Below, in pieces: positions 7,859-16,229 of a DNA stretch of 20,449 nt. Below the pieces are notes generated by a model that worked only from the letters and a program-made list of their open reading frames with translations, ran no database searches and had not been told where the DNA came from. This stretch comes from Sergeia podlipaevii (lineage: Eukaryota; Euglenozoa; Kinetoplastea; Trypanosomatida; Trypanosomatidae): positions 1 to 20,449 of the forward strand of contig JASANZ010001867.1 of assembly GCA_030849805.1 (NCBI GenBank). The letters are read 5' to 3'. The position numbers and the translations under genes are program-made. Each line of letters begins with the position of its first letter. Position 1 is the first letter of the stretch.

Positions 7859-9721
7859 TCAATCCTCCACCACCACTGATTCTTGAACCTCACTCTCTAC
7901 ACACTGCCGATTCAAAAGGTAAAAAAGAACAGTAACAACGAGCAAAGACACAGCAAACCCAAAGAAAAGCCCAACTGCATTCTGCGGCTTCATAATAGGA
8001 GACAGTGCCACTCCGAGAAACCCGCTCGCGCTTGATGCTACCCAGTAGAGTCCCATCACTTGTCCCTTCATTCGCGCGGGAGCACCCACATAAGCAGCCT
8101 CCATAATCGCCGGATCGACCAGCGCAGACGCAAGACCCTGCAGAATGTATGGAACAACTAGCCACATCGCCGACATGCGCGTTGCTCCGTTGTTGAGCAC
8201 GTACGCATCCTCGTCGCCGCTGCCATCGTCCACGTACGAGCCCCGGTTCTGAATGCCCACCTGCACCACCCCGCACCACAGCATCGAGATCAGCATAAGC
8301 AGGAAGCCGATGATCACGCGTGGCACGACGGGCGTAGCACGGCCTGCGCACCAACGAGCATGTGCCCAGTTCCATAAGGGCAAGGAAAGGAGAACAGTGA
8401 AAGTATTAATATTGTTAAAGACCTCTGGGGGGATGCCAGGGGCAATGCAAAGAGCAGAAGCCTGGTACATAAGGTTGGTACTGAACTGATTGCAGATGAG
8501 CCAGTACACGGGCAGCGCAACAAACGCCTTGCACACAGCAATTGTTGTGCGGCAATCTGCAATCCAGTCAAAAATGGCGATGTCCTCAGCTTCTGCAACA
8601 GAAGGATGAACGCCTTCAGTCTGAGCTTCGTTATCCTCTGACCCTAAGAGCGAGCCGTATGCCACACTCGTCGGCGGCAGGTGCTTTTGCCGCTCGCCCT
8701 GTTGGTGATGTAGCGATGAGCGTTCCATGCCTTCAGCATTCGCCGGCGCATCTTTAGAGCCCTTGTCACTGCTTTTGCCACTGCTGATGCTGTTGCCAAT
8801 CACAATAGACGATTCCTCCTGGCGTGGGTACGCAGCGTAGCTTAGCCAGTCCTTATATACAACCCCAGTTATGGGTAGCCTTCCCAATGCAAGAGACAGC
8901 CTTACATAGAGCGCTCGGCAGCAGATGCGAAACAGAGCAAAAGATGGAGCTGGAATGTTGCGTTGGAAGCGGCTATATGCACAAAGGAATAGCACAAAGC
9001 CCACCATCACCGAGCACGTGGCAAGCCAGTTCCCGTAGTAGTATCCGCTGGTGAACGTGGAGTCTCCAATAACGACCGTGCGCGAGTCGAGCGCGCGTAA
9101 GAAAGGAGCTACAAAGATGCCTACAAGTCCGCCACTATTTGCCACCCAGTAAATAGCGTAAAATAATCGTGCAATCGCCTCATCCTGCTCTTCCCCATCC
9201 CTCACACGTGCCGCACCTGCTGCCGCCGCCTCGATTGTGGCGGTGGCGGCTACGCTGTCTGCCATCATGGGATTTGTGCACACCTTCATGCCACCGTATC
9301 CTAAGCTCACCCCAGTCAAGCCTACTGCAAAAAGAATGAAACTGCTGGTGGATGGATCATACGGGAAGCTGCCGTACATGACCGGCAGTGACGACACTGT
9401 GAGCAAGAGCAGGCCCATCGCGTAGGTGGCAAGTGAGGCGAGCAGCGCAGCAGGCCTCCCGAGTTTGCCGTCGGCGAGACCAGAAGACACCCAAGCCGCA
9501 ACAGGAATCACAATGTAAACTGCATTCACGATGGCATTAGCGGCAGAAGCTCCAGTTCGGAGCATGTTAGTGCAATATGTGAAGAGTGAGAAGGCCACTG
9601 CGTAGTAGCCAAGCCGCTCCACAAACTCTACTGCCAGGAGAATCCAGACCGACGAGGAGAAGCCCATGAAGCAGCCCCGCTCGAGCAATTGACCATCATT
9701 TCCTTGGCTCTGCTGTGACAT
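7859..9721 (-). CDS. POT/PTR2 (SLC15-like) proton-coupled oligopeptide transporter
   Basis: The 620-residue product is a polytopic membrane protein of the major facilitator superfamily with the marks of the POT family, which imports di- and tripeptides with protons. The E-x-x-E-R motif needed for proton coupling is intact (E32, E35, R36) and is followed by G-Y-Y (38-40). The TM2-TM3 loop has G-L-A-D-G-K-L-G-R (81-89). The second family signature appears as F-Y-x-I-Y-W-x-x-N-x-G-G-L (187-199), and the C-terminal half has E-A-A-Y-x-G-A-P-x-x-M-K-G (541-553). A hydrophilic linker of about 90 residues (roughly 295-385) lies between the two six-helix bundles. The frame opens 13 codons upstream at 9760, but that part includes a poly-Phe run encoded by the T16 splice tract, so the ATG at 9721 (M-S-Q-Q-S-Q) is the likely start. 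Substrate cannot be read from sequence; plasma membrane or lysosome are possible sites. Confidence 0.9.
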   Translation of the reverse strand: MSQQSQGNDGQLLERGCFMGFSSSVWILLAVEFVERLGYYAVAFSLFTYCTNMLRTGASAANAIVNAVYIVIPVAAWVSSGLADGKLGRPAALLASLATYAMGLLLLTVSSLPVMYGSFPYDPSTSSFILFAVGLTGVSLGYGGMKVCTNPMMADSVAATATIEAAAAGAARVRDGEEQDEAIARLFYAIYWVANSGGLVGIFVAPFLRALDSRTVVIGDSTFTSGYYYGNWLATCSVMVGFVLFLCAYSRFQRNIPAPSFALFRICCRALYVRLSLALGRLPITGVVYKDWLSYAAYPRQEESSIVIGNSISSGKSSDKGSKDAPANAEGMERSSLHHQQGERQKHLPPTSVAYGSLLGSEDNEAQTEGVHPSVAEAEDIAIFDWIADCRTTIAVCKAFVALPVYWLICNQFSTNLMYQASALCIAPGIPPEVFNNINTFTVLLSLPLWNWAHARWCAGRATPVVPRVIIGFLLMLISMLWCGVVQVGIQNRGSYVDDGSGDEDAYVLNNGATRMSAMWLVVPYILQGLASALVDPAIMEAAYVGAPARMKGQVMGLYWVASSASGFLGVALSPIMKPQNAVGLFFGFAVSLLVVTVLFYLLNRQCVESEVQESVVVED

Positions 9722-9728
9722 GGATTGG

Positions 9729-9749
9729 CTTCGAAAAAAAAAAAAAAAA
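9729..9749 (-). promoter_or_regulatory. Predicted trans-splice acceptor for the peptide transporter
   Basis: The coding strand has T16 (9734-9749) followed two bases later by AAG, with AG at 9730-9729. The 5' UTR would be only 7 nt. The upstream in-frame ATG at 9760 would be removed with this splice. Confidence 0.45.
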
Positions 9750-10291
9750 GTTGCAAACAAGCGATAATCGTTAAGGAAAAAAAAAAATTGACCTCCTCAA
9801 TGTCTTTAAAAATCTTCTCGTTAAATGTGCACAAGTAGGCGTGTGACGTCAAATCTTTAGCAAAAATGGGGCTCTAATGTAAAAGCTGTTGTCAGCAACG
9901 CTATCATAATGGTCGAAACCCTTAGTGAGTAATGTTTAAAAAAAAAGGGGAGCAATATACACAAAGTATGCAATATTTTGGCTAGAGCCGCAGAGCAAAA
10001 AAAAAAAAAAAAATTGATAATAATAACAAGAACCAGGCTACTACGGTAAATAAAAACTCCAGTTTCTCATAAAGATATCTACCTTACTATAACTGTTATA
10101 GTTGCTCATTCTTCTCATCCATTGAATGGCGAAACAACAAACACTGTCTTCATATATATTCTTCCTTCTCCTTGTAAAGGTTAAACGGTGCGGAATTAAT
10201 TAGAAAGGTAAAAACATGTGGAGGTAATGTACCATGGGGCTCGAACGTGTCTGTTTCGCATTTGTTGAAAAAAAAAAAATTGCAGACAGTG
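9750..10291. other. AT-rich spacer between TTC4-like and transporter genes
   Basis: No gene is seen. It holds the 3' UTR of the TTC4-like gene next to 10291. On the coding strand it carries several T runs in addition to the one used above: A-runs on the plus strand near 9777-9787, near 9938-9947, at 9997-10013 (17 nt) and near 10268-10279. These offer alternative splice tracts and may direct polyadenylation of the upstream message. Confidence 0.6.
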
Positions 10292-11455
10292 TCAGATGCG
10301 CTTGATCTTTAAGCGCTCAACGAGCTCACTAGACCTGCAGATGACATGAAGCACTGGCAATCCTCTAGGAAGCCTGTACGTCTCACTCCGGAATATCTCC
10401 ATGAGCGGCCAGCTCTGGTCCACCTCGTAGTACTCCGGCATCTTAACACCGTCATCAATTTTGTAGCATACAATGACATCATCAAACGTCTTATAACGGC
10501 CACGGTCATCCCAAGGAAAAGGCATCAGCTCATCCAACAATTCGGCCGCACACACATCACACGCGACGTCGTGCATGATATCCGTCTGCTGGTACTCATC
10601 GTACATAAATAGAATCGGCACATGCAGCAGGCCGGCCTCGTCAAAGTAGATTTGAGGATTTCCAAAAGCACCAATCTGCTCGCTGGACACCTCACTAATC
10701 GCAGCGAGGCGAATGCCAGCGCTGGTGATGGCGTGCAGCACATTTGACCCCTTGGCTGCTTGTACACGCGCGCGTCTGCTTATTTGCTTTTCCTTCGACT
10801 CCTTGGCCTCCTTGGCTTCCACGCACACTTTTTCAAGATCAAGGAGCTCCTGCAGAGCAGCCCCCTCAAGCGGAGGCTCTACTTGCTTCCCCTTGGTGAG
10901 CAGATCGATCGCAAGATCGAACTTGCGTAGACGCTCTGCGCACTTAGCTCCTCGGAAGTATGCTTTATGGTAGTTCATATTGAGCAGAATGGCACGCTGG
11001 GCGTCCTCCAGCCCGTGACCGTAGTTGCCAATGATAAACTGAGCAAGGCTGCGGTTGGCGTAGATGGTGCTAGAGAGTTTTGTGTCCTTGCCTTTTGCCT
11101 GAAGCGCCTCAGTGTAGCTGTGGCAAGCCGCACGTGCCAAGTTCTCACGACGGTCTTGAGCAGGGTTCAGCGCCAGTACAAGAGCTCGGTTGCCATGTTC
11201 CTTGCGGTTCTCAGCAATCTCATCCGGCGGGACCTCGTCGTACGCGATGGAGGCAAGTGCAGCACAGTCGCTGTTCTTTGCTACATCTTCCTCAGAGATG
11301 TTTTCCATAAAGATAGGCATGTCCTCCCAGGCGTCAGAATTGATGTGGTAGTCTCCTCGCCGGTTCCAAATCTCGTCAATCTCATCTTGAAGAGAGTCAA
11401 TGTGCTTAGACTGCTCCTCGGTGAGGGTATTGGAATTCACAAGTCCCTTGAGCAT
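10292..11455 (-). CDS. TTC4: TPR co-chaperone of the TTC4/Cns1 family
   Basis: The 387-residue product matches TTC4 (human) and Cns1 (yeast), Hsp90/Hsp70 co-chaperones. The N-terminal family motif W-E-D-M-P-I-F-M is at 43-50. A three-motif TPR domain spans about 80-195 and keeps the dicarboxylate clamp that grips the C-terminal EEVD of Hsp90/Hsp70: K85 and N89 (K-E-H-G-N), N134 (Y-A-N-R-S-L), K164 and R168 (K-A-Y-F-R-G). A charged helix (about 200-235) links it to the C-terminal 'wheel' domain (about 240-387), recognised by F-P-W-D-D-R-G-R-Y (313-321), T-F-D-D-V-I-V-C-Y (323-331) and the V-L-H-V-I end. Length agrees with the family. Yeast Cns1 is essential, with a role around translation elongation factor 2; whether that holds here is inference. 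The first ATG is used because the next Met is residue 46, inside the W-x-x-M-P motif. Confidence 0.9.
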   Translation of the reverse strand: MLKGLVNSNTLTEEQSKHIDSLQDEIDEIWNRRGDYHINSDAWEDMPIFMENISEEDVAKNSDCAALASIAYDEVPPDEIAENRKEHGNRALVLALNPAQDRRENLARAACHSYTEALQAKGKDTKLSSTIYANRSLAQFIIGNYGHGLEDAQRAILLNMNYHKAYFRGAKCAERLRKFDLAIDLLTKGKQVEPPLEGAALQELLDLEKVCVEAKEAKESKEKQISRRARVQAAKGSNVLHAITSAGIRLAAISEVSSEQIGAFGNPQIYFDEAGLLHVPILFMYDEYQQTDIMHDVACDVCAAELLDELMPFPWDDRGRYKTFDDVIVCYKIDDGVKMPEYYEVDQSWPLMEIFRSETYRLPRGLPVLHVICRSSELVERLKIKRI

Positions 11456-12002
11456 TGTGCTAAAATAGATAAATAAATTATAAAGTTTTAAATATTTTGA
11501 AAAGAGAGCCCTTCACAATTATTATTCTTCTTATTCTTGCTCGTATATGAGTGGGTGCGCAAGCAGTAGTGTACAGATCACCTCTAACACTAAAAAGATC
11601 GTAGAAGAAGAAGAAAAAAAAAGAGAGAAGTATATATTTACTTACTTATCTATGCAGCACACAAGCTTTTCTCTACATTTGAGTTGCACCCATACAACGA
11701 AAAGAAGAGGAAAGACATATCTTTCGCTATCCGCACGAAGAAGAAGAAAAAACAAATCACATACTTCCCAGCTTGCAATGGAATAAGCACCACGGCACTG
11801 CTGTCATTTTGTTGTTATTATTGCTTTCATCCTTTGCATCCCCTCATGCTTTTCAAAACAAGAAGAGGGAGTGACAGAGACTACAACAAAAGTCATCCAC
11901 AGCAAAACAAAACAAGAAGCCCACCGACAAACGCATAAGTGTGAGCGACAAAAAGAAGAACAACAGCAACAACAAAAGAAAAGACAGATTGCAACTTTTT
12001 AA
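11456..12002. other. AT-rich spacer upstream of the TTC4-like gene
   Basis: No gene is seen. On the coding strand a CTCTCTTTTC tract (11499-11508) is followed by its first AG at 11461-11460, four bases before the TTC4-like ATG. Further purine-rich plus-strand stretches near 11598-11628 and 11728-11752 are alternative pyrimidine tracts in the transcript. The part next to 12002 should be the 3' UTR of the 149-residue gene. Confidence 0.55.
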
Positions 12003-12452
12003 TCAATACCATGTACGCGGCACCACTGGCTTCGTGCGCTGCATGTAATCCTTCCAGCGAGGAACATTTACCGGCTTCAGAAACTTTGTGTCAGGGTCCT
12101 TGGCGTAGTCCATCACCTTAATAAACGGGGCAAACGGCATAAAGTACGTTTTCTGTGGTTCTCTCCAGATGTTCTCCTTGGTTGCTATAGGCAAGACACT
12201 GCGCTTCTGTCGTGTCACCTCGGGATCCTCCACAAAAGCAAACTGATGCACAAATTCATGGTCGTTTGACACCCACCATCTATTGTACTTGTAGGGGACC
12301 TCTGTGCTGCTGCTGGCTGCGCCGGACTTGGCACGACTAAGGTTGGCCTGTTCACGGCGCAGGTAGCGGCTCAGCGCAACGCGACGGGGGAGGTGCACAC
12401 GATGATAGTGCTCCTTGAAGCTGTCCGCGACAAGCGCACTGCGGCGAAGCAT
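12003..12452 (-). CDS. Hypothetical small basic protein, 149 aa, possibly mitochondrial
   Basis: The family is not recognised. The frame starts at an ATG 51 nt below a good splice acceptor and is GC-rich compared with its flanks, so it is probably a real gene. The N-terminus (M-L-R-R-S-A-L-V-A-D, then many Arg/His and few acids up to about residue 42) looks like a mitochondrial presequence. The rest is rich in Trp, Tyr, Pro and Lys, with Y-K-Y-N-R-W-W (54-60), several F/Y-P pairs and the ending R-T-W-Y. There is no predicted membrane segment. Small, basic, aromatic-rich proteins of this kind are common among lineage-specific subunits of trypanosomatid mitoribosomes and respiratory complexes, which is only an inference. 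It shares this style with the 153-residue gene at 19446-19907. Confidence 0.75.
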   Translation of the reverse strand: MLRRSALVADSFKEHYHRVHLPRRVALSRYLRREQANLSRAKSGAASSSTEVPYKYNRWWVSNDHEFVHQFAFVEDPEVTRQKRSVLPIATKENIWREPQKTYFMPFAPFIKVMDYAKDPDTKFLKPVNVPRWKDYMQRTKPVVPRTWY

Positions 12453-12503
12453 ATTTTATGGCACTAACTAAAGAAAGGGGGGGAAGGCTACCTTTCTTCG
12501 TTA

Positions 12504-12543
12504 CTAAGAGAAAAAAAAGGCAGAGAAAGAAGGGGAAAAAGGG
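12504..12543 (-). promoter_or_regulatory. Predicted trans-splice acceptor for the 149-residue gene
   Basis: A nearly pure coding-strand pyrimidine tract (12506-12543) ends in CTCTTAG, with AG at 12505-12504. The 5' UTR would be 51 nt. This is one of the clearest acceptors in the window. Confidence 0.6.
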
Positions 12544-13552
12544 ATAGTGCGTATATTAAAGACGAGAATAGCATTCAGTATTGTAGAATACGATGTTCAC
12601 ACAAACAAACCTATACATGCACTCAGGTCGATGCACACAAGTCTAAATATAAAGGTAAAGAGAGAGCTATTCGAACAGTCTTCCAAGTCTATTTATATAC
12701 ACACTCAAGCATATCATTGCTTTCTCGCTATGGTCACTCATCTGCATTATGTTGCACTCTCGCCTTCCCAGGTAGTCATCAACACTTTATCAACAAAGCA
12801 AAAATGGCCAGCAAACACGCACAACAATAAAAAAAAAGGCAAAAAGAAGAGTTGGAAAAGAAAAGAAAAAACTCTCGATCAGTTGAAAAGAACAGTGCGC
12901 CACACAGAAATCGATGATTCCAAACGCAGGTTCAATGAACCGTTAGTAACTGCCATGTTATCATAAAGGTACGATAAGGCCAAAAGAAAAGAAAATAGAG
13001 GAAAGGGAAAATGAAGATAAGACGTCCCGCTCAGTTGTTCGTAATAAATCAAAAAAGAAAGATTCGTTCTTTCCCTTTTTTCCTTTTCCTGCGCTATCAA
13101 TCCGCTGCTTTTATTTTACTTTTCTTATCTTCTAATGTACTCTTATTCTTCTTTTCAAACACATTCATTCCCTTTTTTTCATTCTTTCATTCTTTCTTTT
13201 TTCTTATTAAGTGCGCTTTTTCCATCTTCATTGAAACACAGCAAAGAAGTCTTCCATTTTTTCCTTTGTTGCTGTTATTGCCGTTTCTATTGTTAAAACT
13301 CACCAAACTTTCGACTTTCCCACAGTGAATATGGAAAAAAAAAAAGCGAAACAGAAAAGAACGGCGCGTCCAACACGTGCTGCAGACAACATTAGCAAAA
13401 CCTACATCTACACACACACATACAGTGTTGCGGCAGATTCGAAAAAAAAAAAATGCAGAGACGCTTGCAAATGGATAGAGAGAAGGAACGATGTATATGC
13501 ATTTTGAATGTATATAAAATTAAACTTCTGCTGTTAACTTAAACTGTAGTAC

Positions 13553-13594
13553 AAATAAAAACAAAAACAAAAACAAACATATATATATATATAT
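13553..13594. repeat. Simple repeats: AAAAAC units followed by a TA run
   Basis: The plus strand shows about four copies of a 6-base A5C unit followed directly by an alternating AT run of about 18 bases. These are ordinary microsatellites in the sterol reductase 3' region. Confidence 0.7.
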
Positions 13595-14201
13595 GATTCA
13601 TATACTTTTTGAAAACTCATCAAGTACAAGGATACAAAGTGAGAAGAAAGGAAAGGCACGCATCTAGTACACATGCAAGAGGGAGGGGAACCGCAAAAGG
13701 GAAACTCTAATAGCATCAAAAAGGGGACGCTCGGGGAGGAGAGAAAAAAGCAAACACCAAACCACAGATGAGTAAATGACTTTCATCAAGCACCATTGCA
13801 CCATCTGACTTCACGCATGAACGAGTGGGGCTCACAGCGGTATCTGCCACCAGAAATGTGCAAGAGAAAAGAAAAAAAAAACGCATGTAGCTTAATGCCA
13901 CGTTTTTACAACGTATGTCTTCATCCTCCCTTAACGCGGAACTCTCCCACTTTAGGTTTGGGATTGCTTTAATCAAATAGTATAAAAGGGAGGCACATAC
14001 AACAGTGCAATCACTAGCTAAACGAAAAAAAAAAAATCAATATATATGCGATGGTAACAGAGTAGAACTAACCCCAAAAAGGGGGGGGAATATAACCACT
14101 ACTGACCAACATATGTATCAAATACGTTTCCAAGCTCTTGATCTTATATCCGTTTCCCTTCTCTCAGTAACTCTCGCTTTGCCCGCGCTGTCACAATAGT
14201 G

Positions 14202-14231
14202 TCCCTCTCTTCCCTCAAAAAAAGAGAGGGA
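14202..14231 (-). repeat. Perfect 10-bp inverted repeat (hairpin) in the sterol reductase 3' region
   Basis: The arms at 14202-14211 (TCCCTCTCTT) and 14222-14231 (AAGAGAGGGA) are exact reverse complements with a 10-base loop. The minus-strand transcript could fold into a stem with a U-rich and G-rich loop. Function is unknown. The arms are of simple purine/pyrimidine composition, so chance is possible. Confidence 0.5.
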
Positions 14232-14681
14232 GAGGCAGGGGTAATGAGAATACTTGCGAATAAACGAGCGTGCATAAAAAGAAAAAAAAGGGTTGCTGCC
14301 CATCTATACTGATTGTTGCATACACACATGCAAACACGCACGCATCATCACACTATTGTTTTTTCCCACCTTTCACTTTCAGCGTGGAAACAGCAATGCC
14401 ACATGGCATGAACTGAAACCCTCCTCGTAACAAAGAGGTACCGCATTATCTCTTATATAGAAAGAGAGGTTTTCCTCCCTTGTTCCTCCTTTCTTTTTTC
14501 ACTCAATCAATCAAACGATATTGCCCAATTTAACAAACAAAAATACAGGAAAAGAAAAATCTGCGCGTGTTCACAAAAATGCGCACTACAGAAGTCTAAA
14601 AAAAAAAAAAAATGGAAGCCTCACACACACTCTCTCTCGCCACGTTTTAATCTCCCATGCAGGTGGCATCATGCACATTCA

Positions 14682-16229
14682 CTAGTACACATAAGGGATA
14701 AACCTGTAGGGAACCAGCTCAACGTACTCATCCCACATCTTGCCGTACTTCTGGCTGCAGCGCTCCTCATCGCGCTGCTCGCGATCAATAAGGTGGCCAA
14801 CAAAGAAGCAAGTGTAAAAGAAGGGAATGAAGGAGCCAAAGCCGCAGGAGCAGCCCCACAGAAAAGCCATGACCACATCCACGGTGTAGTGGAGCTTGCG
14901 TCCATAGCGGTAGAAGCCATCTACGAACAACTCGCCTTGGGGACCCTTGATGGTGCGGGGGTGCTCAATGATGCGCCAGGGCATCTGGGGGAACGTGTTG
15001 CGGGCAATCACCTCGCGGGGCACACCAGAGCGCTGCATGCGGAAACGGTTCTTCTGAGAGTTAATAGTGTCCCAAGCGTAGTAGGCGAGAATAAGAACAA
15101 CGTACATGATGCCAAGAACCCAGCGGGGGTGCTCCTTGTCCTTGAGTACGCTCTGAATATAGAGGGACTGCATGCAGTAGAGGAAAGGGACACCGCAGGA
15201 GTTCCAGTAGGCAAGCATCCAACCGAACTTCTCGTAGTAGATATCCCAAGTGGTGATGATGCACTCCTCGCCCTTCTGAATGGCGTTCACGTAAAGAAGA
15301 TGAGCAATAACCATGAACCACATGTTAGCCGAGATGCGACCAATCTCGTTGTACTGTTCCGCAGCGCAGCTCAGCGTAATGAGCATCAGGATGACCCAGG
15401 AGTTACGGCACTCAGCAAACATCTTTACATCAATGTTGCCAGGAAGACGGAAGTTGAGGCCAGAGCCCATAAAGAAATCGAAAACAAGGTTTCCACTCAT
15501 GCGGATCTTGCGACGGAGACCGCAGATGTACACCCAGATGGAAATGAAGTCAGCGGACACCGTGGCAGCGGTGAGGAAGCGACCAAATTCGTGGCGGATC
15601 GTATTGATGGGGAAAACGCCAGAGTAGTGAAGGGCCGCCACAAGGATAAGCATGCAGTACCACGCACCAATCGCGTTGCACTTATAGGTCAAGCGGTAGC
15701 CGTTCTCGGAGGGAAGCGGGAGGCCCTTGACGTAGATGCCGGGGAGGATAAGGGCAAAGATGTACTCGAGAGCGAGAAAGGCCCAGAAAAGCGCAAAGTG
15801 CTTGCATGACGGCAGAGCGTTCTTCTTGAGATAATCCCCAAACACGACCGACATTGACTGCCCCTCAAGCATGGTATGTCCTGGATAGATGAGGGTACCC
15901 TTGAAGCGATCCACACACACAAAGAAGTAGAAGACGATCACATGAGAAAAAAGCATGATACCAATAACACCGAGAGGCCCGCCAAACTCATGCTTGCCGT
16001 TCCAGGGGTCCTTCTCAGGGGTAAACTTGCGCTCCACCTCCACATTGTACAGCTCCTCCGGGGTGAGAGTCTTTGGCGCGACGGTGCGAGGCTTGCTTGG
16101 AGTGCGGGACTTGCTGCCGGCACGACCCTTGCTGCCCGCACGACCCCTGCTGCCCGCACGACCCCTGCTAGCAGAGCGACCGCGACTCGCTGAGCGAGAG
16201 CGGCTCGAAGCACGCTTCTTTGGAGCCAT
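14682..16229 (-). CDS. ERG4: Delta24(24(1))-sterol reductase (C-24 sterol reductase, ERG4 type) with an Arg/Ser/Gly repeat tail
   Basis: The 515-residue product belongs to the ERG4/ERG24/DHCR7 family of ER membrane, NADPH-dependent sterol reductases. ERG4 catalyses the last ergosterol step, reducing the C-24(28) double bond. Residues about 84-480 hold the multiple membrane segments. Family marks are F-D-F-F-M-G-x-x-L-N (250-259), the cofactor-site motif N-S-Q-K-N-R-F-R (390-397), and the C-terminal Y-G-K-M-W-D-E-Y (495-502) with V-P-Y-R-F-I-P-Y (506-513). At 444-450 it reads R-K-L-H-Y-T-V, as in ERG4-type enzymes, rather than the R-H-P-N-Y-x-G of C-14 reductases, hence the C-24 call. The usual L-N-P-R is L-N-F-R here (258-261). 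Residues 1-50 are a basic Arg/Ser/Gly tail with five hexapeptide repeats. No other enzyme of sterol synthesis lies nearby. Confidence 0.85.
   Translation of the reverse strand: MAPKKRASSRSRSASRGRSASRGRAGSRGRAGSKGRAGSKSRTPSKPRTVAPKTLTPEELYNVEVERKFTPEKDPWNGKHEFGGPLGVIGIMLFSHVIVFYFFVCVDRFKGTLIYPGHTMLEGQSMSVVFGDYLKKNALPSCKHFALFWAFLALEYIFALILPGIYVKGLPLPSENGYRLTYKCNAIGAWYCMLILVAALHYSGVFPINTIRHEFGRFLTAATVSADFISIWVYICGLRRKIRMSGNLVFDFFMGSGLNFRLPGNIDVKMFAECRNSWVILMLITLSCAAEQYNEIGRISANMWFMVIAHLLYVNAIQKGEECIITTWDIYYEKFGWMLAYWNSCGVPFLYCMQSLYIQSVLKDKEHPRWVLGIMYVVLILAYYAWDTINSQKNRFRMQRSGVPREVIARNTFPQMPWRIIEHPRTIKGPQGELFVDGFYRYGRKLHYTVDVVMAFLWGCSCGFGSFIPFFYTCFFVGHLIDREQRDEERCSQKYGKMWDEYVELVPYRFIPYVY
16104..16193 (-). 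repeat. Five 18-bp tandem repeats coding an Arg/Ser/Gly hexapeptide tail
   Basis: Residues 13-42 of the sterol reductase are five in-frame hexapeptides: SASRGR twice, AGSRGR, AGSKGR and AGSKSR. The DNA is repeated as well (best between about 16110 and 16175), so copy number may vary between strains. The tail is strongly basic and precedes the first membrane segment, so it should face the cytosol or nucleoplasm. Confidence 0.85.

Larger units (their letters stand above)
12453..14681. other. 2.2 kb gene-poor spacer: sterol reductase 3' UTR and leader of the 149-residue gene
   Basis: This is the longest stretch without a supported gene. It is AT-rich and full of A-runs on the plus strand (for example near 12826-12840, 13334-13344, 13442-13453, 13871-13881, 14025-14036, 14598-14612), which are T tracts in the transcript. 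Open frames within it are short, low complexity, or lack an ATG: the one at 12547-12966 on plus starts with GTG, and the one at 13716-13976 on minus starts with TTG. It holds a perfect hairpin (14202-14231) and simple repeats (about 13553-13594). The simplest reading is an unusually long 3' UTR for the sterol reductase; a non-coding RNA or a decayed gene is possible. Confidence 0.55.

Noticed and set aside
9722..9760. 13-codon N-terminal extension of the peptide transporter
   Set aside because: The poly-Phe stretch is the T16 splice tract; the upstream ATG would be spliced away.
12547..12966. 139-codon open frame on the plus strand in the long spacer
   Set aside because: It starts with GTG, runs against the direction of all other genes, and ends in Lys-rich low complexity from A-runs.
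13716..13976. 86-codon open frame on the minus strand in the long spacer
   Set aside because: It starts with TTG, and its Phe-rich middle is a T tract of the splice-signal type.
14793..15809. 338-codon open frame on the plus strand
   Set aside because: It lies wholly antisense to the sterol reductase and reads as Ala/Gly/Val/Lys/Glu-rich text without a fold, a by-product of GC-biased third positions in the real gene.
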